Shown piece by piece: positions 12,664 to 27,700 of a DNA stretch of 64,000 nt. Position 1 is the stretch's first letter; each line of letters opens with the position of its first letter. Made by a program: the position numbers and the translations under genes. A model generated the notes under the pieces. It saw only the letters and a program-made list of their open reading frames with translations. It was not told the origin of the DNA and searched no databases. Source of the DNA: Takifugu bimaculatus (taxonomy: Eukaryota; Chordata; Actinopteri; Tetraodontiformes; Tetraodontidae); contig CP034989.1 of assembly GCA_004026145.2 (NCBI GenBank), forward strand, positions 4,965,749-5,029,748, given 5' to 3'.

Positions 12664-15600
12664 GTGCATTGCTCAACTCTCCCAATTATAAATCACAGTT
12701 CTTGTATTATATAGGAGAACTCATTTTATATGTCTGACCTCAGCAGAGCTCAGTTCTATTAACCTGGGCCAAGCTTCATTTGGAAGCTGTAGAAATGTTA
12801 GTTTCACTTCCTCGATTTGTTGTCACAGAATGACTTATATTCTGACTCTTATTGACAGTATGTCAGGAAATTTCCTTGTTCTAGTCTGTGACCTTGGGAT
12901 CCTGTTTGATTGAATAGAACTGCTTGAGCCTGATCTACACCGTCCATATAGATGGTCTGCCTGTCCCTTTGGAAACAGTGATTGGGAATCTCCTCACTTG
13001 TGTCATCCCCATTGCTGGAGGCTCTCAGGTAATTCATAACCATTTTGTTCTGTAGCACAGATACCTGTATCTACAAAGTAATTTTACTGGCTGGACACTT
13101 AAGCTTGAAGGCTCTTTTCTATACCCTGAATTCATTCTTCACTCTCACTTCTTTTGCATTTTGATGGCTTTGTTTTTGTGATCATTGCTTTTGTTCGTCT
13201 GCTTTGTCAAGCAATAATCCTATTGAGTTCCATGTATAGACATCCCTAACACTGCTTTTAGCATAGAGAGCAAGGTTTAACAGGTTGCGCTGCTCAACAT
13301 TCATCTATGTTTGCTTAATGCAGCAGTAATTTAGTCACAGACTTGGTTGTAAAGCAGATATTTGAAGTGTTTTTTTGGATGAGGAGCTCAGACACCTTAT
13401 AACAGTTAGTCTTGGCACTTTTGCACGATTTCAGCAATTGCTGTGAACCTACTGGTACTGGGAAACAGTCCTGTAAAATGTTGTTGGAACACAAGGTTTG
13501 ATACTGCTTTACACTTTTGAACTAGTTATCAAAAATGTTTTACAGTAATGAAATTACTAATATTATCAGTTACAAACATATGAAATTCATTTAATATAAC
13601 ATCTTCTCAGAAATACCTTTTTAATACTTTTTAAAGATTGATTATTTTAACCTGTTGGTGGAGCATGGCTGTATTAGGATTAAAATGGTGTCTTGTTGCT
13701 GCATTTTTCTTTCATATACATTTTTACATATATTCATTGTCATCAGTCTGGCTACATTTATGAAAGTAGCTAAATTAAGTAATTGTTTTAAGGATGCTGT
13801 TGCAAGTTTTTATTTTTTCGTACACAAATATGTGCTTATTTTCTGAAATTATTTGGACCCTCTGAGGTTTTGGGATGCTATTATCCACTTGTTTCTTTAT
13901 ATGCACTCTACTGTACCATTGGTTCCTCTTTGTTACAGATAAATGAGTCCCCAGTTTGTAGTTTAGAAAAGATTCCTCAGGCCCTGGCCTGTCACTGGCT
14001 CCTTGCTTGTCTCAAGGTAACATTATTACTCTGCAGCTTCTACAAATCAACAACCTGCTGAGTTCTATTGATTATTTTAATCGAAATGACCAAAGTTATT
14101 TTCTTTATTGTATGTGCCCTTTTGTACAATCTCTTCAAATTGTGTGATTGCCGGTGCGTTATCTCTTTTTGACATCCTCATTATATCTCTATTTTGATTA
14201 AACAGGGTGTCAGAAATAATTTCATGTATTTCATTTTCTTTTTCCTCTCTTTCAATATTTATGTAATAATCAAGTATAACAATTTATAATATTTCATGTT
14301 GATTAATTCTGAGACCAAACATAAACCCACAAATTTAAACCAGTTGCTTGGCAGGTCTTAATTCTGTTACTGGGTGAGCATATGGGATGGCAGATGGCCT
14401 CCTCTTTGGCAGCACAGCATCTCTATAAAACATATAATCAGTATTAACACACATCGACCCAAACAACAATGCCCAAACAACAATGCATAATGTAATGCAT
14501 AATGTGCAGCTCTGCTCACCCACTGAGACACATCTAAAAACAGAGATACAAAGCAAACTTAAACTTAAAATAATGCCTTTCCGACATGGAATTTTATTGA
14601 TGTTATTTATATTGTTCCGATCTGATTCAGAATAACGGATAGGGTTGAATACAAGCCTTTTTAACAGTGTCGGATCGGCTCTGAGGAACAAAAACGCCTT
14701 ATACTGTTTGTAATCAAAGGTGGTTGCAAAGGACAGAAAGTCTTGACTAGCAGAGGCTTGTCAAGCTATGCTAGCACAAAAGAAAGCAAAGCTTACTTCG
14801 AACCTTAATAAATATTTATTGTTTAAGGTCAAATTTGGTTTTGCCGTATGGTGGTGGTACACCATCTGGGGCAGTACTTTGCCATGTTGTGTGTGCAGCT
14901 TCTTGTTGATATAGACTGTAAATGGGTCTAGATTGCGGCACTTCTCAGTGCAGGTTAGAACACAACTGCAAAGTTTTTATTGTGTAGTTATTTTAAGCAT
15001 GAACATTATTTTAAAAACTGATGATTTGTTTAGTCTCTGTTTTTTTCTGACCAGTGAGCAGAACTGTAGATCTGGCCACTACCTACTAATGGCTCCAGTT
15101 ATTTGCGTTATAGGCCTACTTCTTGAATATAATTGTTTCAAGGAACAGCTAGGATGTGGGCTTTTTTTGTGTAATTCCTCTGTAAAACATACATGCTTTG
15201 GTATTAATAAATGTAATGCTGGCCTACTTTAAGTCAGCTGTGGATTAGATTGGCAGTATATTTATTATTGGGGCAATCCTCGTTATTTATTTCTTTGTGG
15301 TCACACTCTTTTTCTCTATTTGTTGATGCTGTATGCTAAGTGGTGACCTTTTTTTTTATTTTGCCCGTGTATGTCATGTCATTATTTTGCATTTGACATT
15401 TTGACCCTCTTGCGTCTTTTCGGTGCTTGGTTTTGGATGATTCTATTATTGTTTTTTTCAGCAATACATTTTTGCCATGTTGTTGGTTTTAGGCCTTCTG
15501 TGCCCCAATTGCTATTCTAACATTTGTCCTGTTCTATGGTGTGCACAAATGTGTTTGTGTGTGCCTTTTAGCCGGGTCAAGAAGAGCAAGAAGAAAGTTT

Positions 15601-18600
15601 GGTATGCCAGCTTTACTTTGTTTCATTATTCCCTTTCCACCAATCAGCTCCAAGCTTCCTTGCCAATCAGTGCATCTCCTTTTGACAGGAAATCAAATGA
15701 ACATTCTCTTTAGTTTACTCTCTTTGTGACCCACAACTGATCAACTCACAACTGATTAACCCACAACTGATCAAACCATATAAAACTGGTGTTGAGGATT
15801 AAAACTAAGTTTCAACTCACGGATTTAACACCACACTACAATGAGGGTGCAAAGACAGGCAGATATGTCCCTCTCTGGAGTTGATTGAGCATTTGTGAAA
15901 TTTCATTGATGATATGTGTCTTCTATATTATTGAGACATTTCTTTTGCTCTTTCTCCCAACAATCATTAATGTTTCCAAACCACAATTTTGCTTGAACAG
16001 CCTTTTGTCCATCTTGTAATTAACACAAATAATTTAATGTAATGTTCACTGACTAAGAAGCAGCTCTTAGCTCAGTGTTCAAATATCCGCTATAAGAAGC
16101 TGCTATCACAGCTAGAGATTGCCTGAGATGTGCCTCACCCACGGTACAAATATGCTACGGCAAGGGGGAGCCAGGATGCCAGGCCAGTGTGATATCGAGA
16201 TTGGGTACAAAGCCCCAATGACAGACGGAATTGGGACAAGGGCAGCTGACCTAAGAGAAAGAATCATGAAGTCCTGGGGGAACTACCTCCCTGCCAAGGT
16301 TAACACACAAATCTCTACTGGAGGACATGAACACAGCACTGTCAACCATCCCTACCACTACCATCGCTGAGACCAATCAGCTGATGTATGCAGCGGCAAC
16401 GGTAATCCTACAGATGCTTGGCTATAAGATGAAGAGCATGAATAGCCATGAGGAGCAAATGGCCCCATGGAGGAGAAGGCTAGAGGCAAAAGTAGTAGTA
16501 GAGGCGTGAATCCAAGGACAGAGCGGCCCAAGAAATACAACAAACTGTCCATACCCGAGGCACTGGAGACTGCTAAGCAAAGGCTCACAGCCCTGGCTAC
16601 CCGACTAAAGAGGTACACAAGAGAAGTAGAGGAAATGACGATAAACAGGGTGTTCTCCACCAACCCGGCAAAGGTCTACTCTCAATGGCAGGGCAACAAG
16701 ATGACAACAGACCCCCCCAGGGCTGAGATGGAACAATACTGGAAGAGTATCTGGGAGAAAGAGGCAACGCACAACACTATGCCCAATGGCTGCAAGACCT
16801 ATAGACTGAGCACAGCCAACTCCCAGAACAAGACTCAGTTGTCATCACCTTAGCAGACATGAGTGTCCAAAATAAAGAGCTGGACAGCACCAGGGCCCAA
16901 TAAGATCCATGCCTACTGGCTTAAGAAGCTGACTGCACTCCATGAACGCCTGGCAGCACAAATGAACCAGCTGCTAACATCAGGGGACCACCCAGAGTGG
17001 CTAACCCAAGGCCGGACAGTCCTCATAATGAAGGACCCCCAGAAGGGCACAATACCGTCCAACTACCGGTCCATAACCTGCCTCAGCACCACATAGAAGC
17101 TTCTATCAGGCATCATAGTGGCTAAGATCAACAGTGGCTATGGGTACCATTTCCGAAGTGGAACAACCGTCAGCCACCTCCTCTACATGGATGACATCAA
17201 GCTGTATGCCAAGAACGAGTGTGACATCGACTCTCTGATTCACCTCACTAGGATCTACAGCAAGGGCATCGGGATGTCATTAGGGCAAGACAAATGTGGG
17301 CCGATGTTATCTAGAAGAGGAAAGGTGATCGCAACTGATGGGGTTGACCTACCTGAAGGGAACATCACAGATCTGCAGGACAGCTACAAATACCTGGGGA
17401 TCCCACAGGCAAATGGTAACCATGAGGAGGCAGCTAGGAGGTCAGCCACAGCCAAATACCTACAGAGGTTAAGACGGGTACTGAAAAGTCAGCTAAATCG
17501 TAAGCATAAGATCCAGGCCATAAACACCTATGCCCTGCCAGTAATCAGATACCCTGCTGGCATAATACCCTGGCCACTGGAAGAGATACAAGCCAATGAC
17601 ATCAAGACAAGGAAGCTCCTCACCATGCACGGAGGGTTTCACCCTAAGTCCAGTGTCCTGAGGCTGTACAGGAAGCGAAAGGAAGGGGGCCGAGAACTAG
17701 TAAGTGTCCAAACTACTGTCCAGGAGGAAGCAACAAGCCTTCGAGAGTACACCAAGAAGATGGCCCCCACTGACCCACTGCTGAGTGAATGCCTCAGGCA
17801 ACAAAAGCCCACCAAAGAGGAGGAACCTGAGGGGCTATCATGGAAGGACAAGCCTCTGCATGGAATATACCACCGACAAATTGAGAAAGTGGCTGATATC
17901 GAGAAAACATACCAGTGGCTGACAAAGGCTGGACTGAAAGACAGCATAGAGGCACTACTCATGGCTGCACAAGAACAGGCCCTGAGCACCAGAGAAATAG
18001 AGGCCAGGGTCTACGATACCAGACAAGACCCCAGATGCAGACTGTGTGGAGATGCCCCTGAGACATGTGCCCCAGCACATCACAGCAGGGTGCAAGATTT
18101 TAGCAGGCAAGGCATACATGGAACGGCATAACCAGGTGGCTGGCATAGTGTACAGGAACATCTGCACTAAGTATGGACTGGACATGGTCCAGGTGGGAGA
18201 CACCCCCGAAAGTGCTGGAGAACAAGCAGGTCAAGATCCTGTGGGACTTCCAGATCCAGACTGACAAGATGGTGGTGGCCAACCAGCCTGACATTGTGGT
18301 GGTGGATAAACACCAGAAGACAGTGGTGGTGATAGATGTAGCAATCCCAGGTGATAGCAACATCAGGAAGAAGGTCCACGAGAAGCTGGAGAAGTACCAA
18401 GGGCTGAAGGAGGAGATAGAGAGAATGTGGGGCATGAAGACAACAGTGGTCCCAGTAGTGATTGGGACACTAGGGGCAGTAACACCCAACCTTAGTAGAT
18501 GGCTCCAACAGATAGCAGGAACCACATCAGAGATCTCTGTCCAGAAGAGCGCAGTCCTAGGAACAGCTAAGATCCTGCGCAGAACCCTCAGACTCCCAGG

Positions 18601-18668
18601 CCTCTGGTAGAGGACCCGAGTCTGAAGGAAGGAGGCACCGCTCAGGAGGGCGAGGAAGAGATTTTATA

Positions 18669-18701
<33 letters not shown>

Positions 18702-21700
18702 TGTGTGTGAGTAATATAGAGGAACCTAGAGGTACAGCACGTTAGAATCAGCAGAATATTTTAGTCAGTTTAGTTAAGTTTAGTGACGCATACACACATA
18801 ACATGCAAACTGAGAAGTTCATGTTTATAACATGCCCTTCCATCTTGTCAAAACTAAATCTAATGAACGGATGTTACTTGATCAGATGTTGGATCGCGGT
18901 ATTGATCTGCCATAAGCTTGCCATATGTTCACTGGCGTGGTTACTGCTGTTATAGAGAGCATGACAATAAATCTGTAAATCAACTTCTGATGCAAGTACT
19001 ACATTGTTATTCTGTTACTTTGTACAAATTCAAATAAAAAAAAAAGTTCCTGAATTTCATTTTAGTCTACAACGTTAAAAAGAAATACCATAATAATACG
19101 CACATACATTTTATTGGTTGTTTTGCCTGTTGCAGACTTGAATTTTAGGTGTATCTTAGTTTGGTTATGCGTACCACATTGCCAGATTAGACAGAGTATA
19201 GAACAATTTTGTGTTTTCTTTTAAAATCACATAATGAAAAGATAAATTGTTGCAATTGTCACAACATCAGATTATAAAAATGTTTTACTACATCTTAAAT
19301 TAATCTAATCATAATTCTTACTCTCATCATGCTTCAAATTGTGCACAGTGGAAAATGGATTATGCATGATAACCTCCTATTCATGTTGGGAATTATCTGA
19401 AAGCACAACATGATGGTGCCGGTTTTGTTTTACAGTCATTGGCATGGAGTCTTGCTCTGCTCCGATCATGTCCTGACTAGTGAGAATGGCTTGTTTTAAT
19501 TTGTCATGTACAGTGGGACCTCTACTTACGAAATTAATTGGTTCTGGAAGTTGTTTCGTAACCTGAAAATTACGTAAGTAGAGATGTGTTTTCCATGTAA
19601 ATGCCCTAATCCGTTCCAAGCCCCCAAAAATTCGGACATAATTTTTTTTATAAACCATAAAAATGCATCAAAACATGTAACAAATACATGTTACAATTAG
19701 ATTACCGCACAATAAATGTAGAAATTCAGTGCAAGGCTTCTCCAGGAACAAAATAAACTTTATTACAGGCTAATCTTACATTAAAGTTAAACGAAGGCGA
19801 CGCTGGGATACACATAAACTTGTACATATGACGCAGCTACAAGCATGTTTAAGTTCGCTAAACTCCGCGAGTTGCCAGTAGCAGCGGTAGAGTATTTTTT
19901 CCTTTCGTATCCTGAAATTTCTTTCGTAACAAGAGGAAATATTTTCCCATTGAGACGTTTCGTAACCTGAAAATTACGCATGCAGGGACGTTCGTAAGTT
20001 GACGTCCCACTGTACCTGCTAAGCTTCTCGGACTCTTCATGTGGCTGTCTCTGACTCGCGCTGCTCTCCGGACAAATGCTGCTGATTAAAACCCTGCTGT
20101 TTCGCCAGATTTTCTGAGGATCACCAGTGCTTTTCTCTTTCTTTTCAAAATATAGAGGACGATAACCTTGGGTGCTGGGGATCGGCAGGTGATCCAAACC
20201 CCTACTGACGATTCACTTCCAGTCAGTGGCAGCAGTGTGGCTCAGCTCTTCAAACAGCTTGGTCAGTATACTATCGTCCCTATTCCTTCCATGAAGTGTT
20301 TTTTTTTTGGGAAGGGGGGGTTGAGTTAATAAATGTGGCAAATTTCCCAAGAAAAGGTGTAAATAGATGACAATATGTTGATTTACCAGTTATGACAAAG
20401 TCAGTCAATAGTCATCTGGACATTTGAGAAAATACTTGGTAGAGTTTTCTGCTTCCAAACTGACAGTTGTTTTTCAGGAAAATGTTGTTTAACCAAATCA
20501 GACAAATACCTTATTTAAGACTTTGTAGTGTTTAGGTCCTAATATGACCTTTTTAAAAAAAAAAAAAATTGACACATTTTCACAGTGAAACAGTAGAGTC
20601 AACTCTGAATTGATTATATATTTCCTAGACTTCTGTGGACAATTTAGAAAAACAAAATATTTTTAATAACCTTTTTGGAAAACAGAAATGATCCCTGTCA
20701 GTAATACAAAAAATAAATCCTCAGTAAATGCCTTTAGTGTTTTCCTCTTCTCGCTGATATTTAACATGCATCTTTCTCCCTTAGGTATAGTGAACGTATT
20801 GTACCTGTTCTGTGCTGCCCTGACGGAGCATAAGATCCTCTTCTTGTCCAGCAGCTACCAGAGACTGTCAGATGCCTGTCGAGGGCTTCTAGCCATTATG
20901 TTTCCCCTCAAATACAGGTATGTTTCTGCTCATCATGTCTGCACTGTTTTATTTGACTGTTTTATTACAATTTTCACTACAGTGGGCTAAAGCCATAAAC
21001 ACATTTATTACATTTTCTCTGTTGTCCTTCCAGCTTCACCTATGTTCCCATCCTGCCTGGAAAGCTTTTAGAAGTCCTGAGCAGTCCCACCCCCTTCATT
21101 ATTGGTGTGAATTCTTTCTTCCGTTCGGAGACACAAGAACTGGTGGGTTTATCATCATATGCAAAATTATTAAGCAGCACACTTTGCTGGGTCAGGGTGG
21201 GCAACATTGCATTTGATTATTTTATATAGTTTCCTGAGATATGCAGCATTATTTGTCAGAGTATGTATCTTATATGTCATTGTTCTTTTATGCGGAGGTG
21301 AAATATGTTTTTCTACATTTTCAGTTGGATGTGATCATTGCTGACCTAGATGGTGGCACAGTGACCATCCCTGAGTGTGTCCACATTTCCCTGTTGCCTG
21401 AACCCCTCCTACAGCAGACCCAGACTGCTCTGTCAATGGTAAGAACTGCATCCAATCCTATCTTTGGGTAATACAGTGGTATATTGGTTTGACCTAATAC
21501 CTAGAAATCATTGACTGCAAGCTACAGCTCTGTCTTGAATTAGTTAAGCTCTCCTTGTCTTTGTGTGGCTTTCCTTGAATGGTTTGGTGTCCCGCTGCAC
21601 CTTCACCAATGCTCTGACAAGGCCTTAAGGATTGCCCCACCATCAGGTCTACAATTTTTTAAGGAATTGTATCCATTATCAAATCATGCTCCAGAGTTCC

Positions 21701-24700
21701 TGTAATGACACAGCCCAGTCAAAATATACAACTGTCTGTCTGTTGAGATACAGCCTCCATATAATCATAGGTTGCTGTTTTACAGTAAATATAAAAAAAT
21801 ACAATAAAACCTGTCATTTAATCAAGGATGTAGTTACATTTTATATCCCCAGTAAAATCCATATCAGCATATCAGGGACTGCGTAATTCTAATAACATAG
21901 CATCCTCTTCTGAGAAAATCTGTCTTTCTGGAAACAAGTGACTATTTAGTTTCCTTCTTCCATCATATTAATGAATACCCTTTTCCTACTTCCTACTGGG
22001 ACTTTGCTGTTTTGCTTCGTAAACTCATAAGTGCTTACAGACACGTGCAACATCTGATAAAGAAAATTTGACTCATTTGACTGACACTACCCATCTGCAT
22101 CAACAGTCTGACATATCAAAACCCAGGCAACGTTTTTCCAGTCTACTACTGTCCAATTTTTGTGAGCCAGTTCGCATAGCATCACTTTCCTGCTCCTAGC
22201 TGACATGGGTGGCACCCGGTGTGGTCTTCATCAGGGTTTGAAGTGTTGTGCATTCAGAGTGGGAAGTGTGCATTCCTTCATTGTAATGATTGAATACTTG
22301 ATTTGCTGTTGCCTTTCTATCATCTCAACCCAGTCTTCCACTCTAACCTCTAAGAACAACATGGAATTTTTGTCTTTTTTTCTGAAAATTCTCTGTAAAC
22401 CCTAGAAATTCCATAGATCAACATTGCATGCAAGAACAAAGTCACAAACACCTATGCCCTGCCAGTCACCACAATAGTATAATAAAATGGCCAAAGGTAA
22501 AGATAGAAGCCACTGACATAAAGAGATAGCTCCTCACAATGCATGGAGGGTTCCACCCCAATCCATCATCCAGAGGGTGAACAAGAAACAAAATGAGGGA
22601 GGTCAAGGACGAGGTAATCCTACCAATGGCTGGAAATGCTAGACTAAAACACAGCACAGAAGCACTGATCATGGCAGCACACGAACAGACTATGAGTAAA
22701 AGAACAATCGAAGCAGGATCTAACACACACAATGTGTACACAGAATAGCATAGTCTACAGGACCATCAGTACCAAATTTGGACTGGAAACTCCAAGGTCA
22801 AAGTGCGACACACCTCCAAAGGTGGTGGAGAATGACCAAGCAAGGATACTTTAGACTTCAGATATAGACAAACAGATGATGGTGAACTAGCCAAACATTG
22901 TGTTGGTGGTCAAAATGGCTGTATTGATGGATATGGCAGTCCCTTGACAGCAACATCAGGAATAAGGATCTCAAGGTTTCTTCTGGTTAAAATGAAGTAT
23001 TCCCTTGCCACAGTTGCTTTTTAAAATAAAATGCAGGTTGTCTTCCTGTAATTCCAGGTAGCATGATGCATCATTAGAATCAACAGATAGCTTTGGGCAA
23101 TGTATCCATCAAATTTCCATTCTTGCTGCAACAAACTGTTAATGTATAACAGGTAGTTAAGGATTACAATATGTTCCCAAATATCTTGTGTGAATCACTA
23201 AGTACCGTAATTAAAAGTACTGGGTTAAAGTAATTATTGATTATTGTTACATGTATAATGTGTTTCTTCCAGAAATGTTTGAGATTTTCAGAATTTCATA
23301 ACTGTAGAAAATACTGTAAAAATTGTGTGTATAAAATGCATTACTGAAATTTGTTTAAATAGGAGTGTATTACTTTTATTTTCATATTAAGAACTTTTTT
23401 AAAAACCATAATGAAAATTGCATTTATAGCTAATCCAAATTAGAACAGGTGCTTGGCTGGGGGTCATCACTATGCTGTCATCATTGTTTGCTTCATGTTT
23501 GTTGTAGGTTTTAGATCCAGAGCTGGAAGTAGCTGACCATGCGTTTCCACCCTCTACACAACCATCTGCACTCAAAATTCAGGTAAGAAATTTATATTAA
23601 GGGAATAATAACATTTAAGGTCCTGTCTAAATCTAAATAATGTACTTATATTTCTATTTGAAGCTTGTAAATTTGGCACACTGACATATTTTACACTCAT
23701 GAAAGGGGATGCCATGCTATTAAAAAAAAAAGAAGTCATTATTCTTTCTTTTTGTGAATGTCTTATCATGTGTATGCACTTGGTTTTAAACCTGATTAGT
23801 CTTTTTTGCAGGATAAAGAGATCCGTGGTGTTTTCCTGTGGTTGTTTGCTCGTCTCTTCCAAGGCTACCGCTGGTGTTTACATATTATTCGCATTCACCC
23901 AGAGCCTGTGATTCGCTTCCATAAGGTATGGTCATAATGCATATATGTGTGGGCACACAATATCTCAAAACTAAATTTGTGTCCACAGGCTGCCTTTCTG
24001 GGTCAGAGGTCACTGTCAGAAGATGACTTTCTCATTAAGGTGTTGGATGGGATGGCATTTGCAGACTTTGTGTCAGAGAGAGGGCCTCCCTACAGAGCCA
24101 TTGATCTGTTTGATGATGTAAGTTTAATGGGTCAAAAGCCATTCCATATACTGTAACACTCTAACTGTCCAGTTCTGGAAATCTTACAGTAGGAGTTTTT
24201 ATGCAACCATCAATTCCACATAGAAATAAAAACATCAAGTCTTTACATTTTATATGAATATGAAATATTGTTTTTGTCATGTTTTCCCACAGCTGGTAGC
24301 CAATCATGTGGAACGCATACGACAGGAAGAAACCTCTCCGCAGAAAGTATTTAATCACGTGAAAGAGTTGGCAGAACAGCTCTTCAAAAATGTATGTTGT
24401 TGAACTTACTTTCTGTCATGTCAGTCAGGTCATTGTTCACCTTTTGGCATAGTTTGTCATTCCACTATTTTCAGAGTTTCCAAACCTGTCACACTCCTGT
24501 GGTTTAAATACCGTAATTTCTGGACTACAGAGCGCACCTGATTAAAAGCCGCATAATCTAATTTTAGAAAGAAAATCAATTTTGTACTTATACAAGCCGT
24601 ACCGGATTTTAAGCCGCGTGTATCCCACGTAGTAATATGAAAAATTAGATCGAAAACATTCGGTACTGGTATATGTTTTTATTACCGTAAGAGACGAGTC

Positions 24701-27700
24701 ACTGACAACGAGTGACAGACAAACAGGTAAGAAACAACAGCCACTCTTTTCACTTGTATGTTTATACAGAGACCTTAAATCCAATTTTTATCACATCAGG
24801 ATTTTTTAACTTTTAATTTAATCCACTTAGCAACATAAACAAATATATTGTAGCGGTAAATGCTTTTTTTTTCTAACGGTGTCTGTAGTGCAGCTACCTT
24901 GAAATATACGATTGTATCAGCTCCACACAAATTACGTTGTTTATGCTTTTTTACTCAAACAATGAACAATCTAAAAACCTCCGATGGCCCACCTCTAAAA
25001 TCTTCTATTTTCATCGCGGTGGCGATTGCTTTTGCCTTGCGTCTGATTTGTACAGCGGAAACACCGCGGCCGCCTGCTCTCTGTGTGTTGACCCAGTCTT
25101 CCAGAACGTTTTCAAGCTCGGGCCACCTGCGATGTTTACGCCTAAAAGCTTTGGTCGTCTTTTTGCTTTCGATCAGTTCTTTATGCTGGCGTCTCCACTT
25201 TCTCCCCATTGATTACAGTAATTTATGCCAAGATTACGCGCGGCAGCTCGATTTCCTTCCTCAACCGCCAGAGTGATCGCTTTTAACTTAAAAGCTGCAT
25301 CATATGCTTTTCTTCTAGTATTTTCCACGTTGATGAGGGTTAGTAAAAATGACTGATTTACAATAGTTGTGATAGTGCGCCACGAAAAAAAACATAAATA
25401 AGCCGCACCGTAGAATAAGCCGCAGTGTTTAAAGTGTAGAAAAAAGTAGCGGTTTATAGTCCAGAAATTACGGTAGCATATTGATTTGATTTTTGTTTGA
25501 ATTGTCTTCTCACAGTAATCTTTTGCTACCCGTAGGAAAACCCGTACCCATCTGTGGCAATGCACAAAGTCACACGCCCTTCCGAAAATGGCCAGAATAG
25601 GACACAGAATCAAAAACTGTTTCCTTGCCTGGATGAAGTCACAGTGCAGCTCTTTATTGACCATGCAGATGCCAAGCTCAAGACATCCCCACCTATAGTG
25701 AAAGCAGAATTAAAGGGAATGGTGCCTTCTGGACCCCCACTGGGTGAGTTGGGTGAAGTCTATAGAGCTGATACTGTCTTAATGTTTAATTTGGTAATTT
25801 TTTAATACTAACAACTTCCTATGTGAATACCTCACTTGGCCCTATCTCATAATGTGTGTTTAGGAAAGTTTGGCTTTTTTGGCAGTTATGAATGTGTCTT
25901 CTCACTGTCCTTACAGGAGACACTGTAGACAGAAATGGAAACATGATTGCTAACAGCGCCCGCAGACTGGAGGTGGTCCGGAACTGCATCACATACATCT
26001 TTGAGAATAAGATGTTGGAGGCCAAGAAGGTAAAAGTAGCAAATCTTCAAGAGCTGAAGACTGTGTCGATAGTCAGAGTGGAGCCACTCATATATTTTTT
26101 GCTTCGGTCTGTTCTTTCATTCAGTTAATGCCAGCAGTTTTGCGGGCACTAAAAGGTCGGGCAGCTCGGGTTTGTTTAACCCAGGAGCTCAATCAACATG
26201 TCCTTCAGAACCGAGCTGTGCTGGATGACCAACAGTTTGACTACATTGTCCGGATGATGAACTGCACATTACAGGTTAATACAGTAATAAACATTTTTAA
26301 TTTTGGGCTGATTTCTTTTTGTTTTATTTTTAATTTGGTTTGCTTTATTCAAGAAGTATATCATTTGACTATATCTCAGTATTTTTAGGTGCTTGAGCTT
26401 TGATGACAATTTCCAATTGACACTTTCCTTCATTCACACTTTACAAGAGAATTAGCATAAAGGCATCAAAGATGTTTCTGAATTACTGTTAGCAAAAATC
26501 AACAGATATTTTACCTTTGTTGCAGATCATGTCTGTTTTATGAATTTAAATGGACCAAATTAAGATGACTTGAAAATCATCATTGAAAACATTGAAAAGA
26601 TTACATGTGATTGGTTTTTGTCACAAAGTGTGGTAAAAGAAATATGCCAATGTAATTAATCAAAATGTGTGTGTATATATTATAGAAAACCTACATACAT
26701 ATTAAATTATTAAAAAAAGTAATGATTTCTATGATCAGTTATTGCTGTGTTTTTGCCCAGGACTGCTCCCATATTGATGAGCATGGTATTGCAGCTGCCC
26801 TTCTTCCGCTGGTCACAGCCTTCTGCAGAGTAAGTTATTTCAACTTAATTTAAAACAACAGCTCACAAGACATTTTTGTGTCCAAACTTACTTATGGTGA
26901 GGCTGTTTTTGATTGCAGTGCTAATTTGGTGTTCATTTTCTTTATAAGAATTATTTTTTTCCCTCTAATAGAAACTGGGAGCTGGCATTACTCAGTTTGC
27001 TTACAGCTGTGTGCAAGAGCACATGGTGTGGACCACAATGCAGTTCTGGGAGTCTATGTTCTACAGCGATGTCCAGAACCATATCAGAGCTCTGTATTTA
27101 GAAACAGAGGAAGTAGAGCAGCAGAATAACACTGTGAGTCTCACATTTAACATCTTCAACACACAAATAAATAAAGTGAAAATCTTGCCACCTCTTCTTG
27201 TAGGTTCAGTGCTGTGTCCCAACTGGGTGAAGTGCAGTTTTGTCTTCAGATCATTAATATTCCTTTGTTTGGTTGTCAGGACCTCCTGAATGGGTCAGCT
27301 AGCAGGAGAGAAATTAGTGCCTTGGAGCTGGCATCAGAGCAGAACCGACTGTGGCCAACTCTCAGCAAGGAAATGCAGGCTGAACGTGTGCAGAAGGAGG
27401 AGAGTACAGTGTTCAGCCAGGCAATCCACTACGCCAACAGGATGGGCTATCTGCTGCTGCCACTAGACACCAGTAAAAACCGCCTCCTGAGGAGCTCTGG
27501 CCTAGGAGATGTCGAGAGTGTCAGCAATAGTTATGTGACAAACAGGTACAGCCATGCATTGACACTCGATATATAAAACAACAACAGACAACTATTAAAA
27601 CCACAATGAATCAAGTTCAGAATGCTATATGAAGATTTGTCAAATTTGTTGTGATACGTGTTTATTTTGGGATTTAAACACTTGCAGGAAGGTTATAACC

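Noticed and set aside
13930..14020. Exon-like stretch in sbf1 intron 5 with an acceptor and donor
   Set aside because: Exons 5 and 6 already join in phase and match human SBF1 without a gap; the translation matches nothing in the family.
24860..25276. 138-residue + strand ORF
   Set aside because: Antisense of the pogo-type transposase remnant at 24511-25473.
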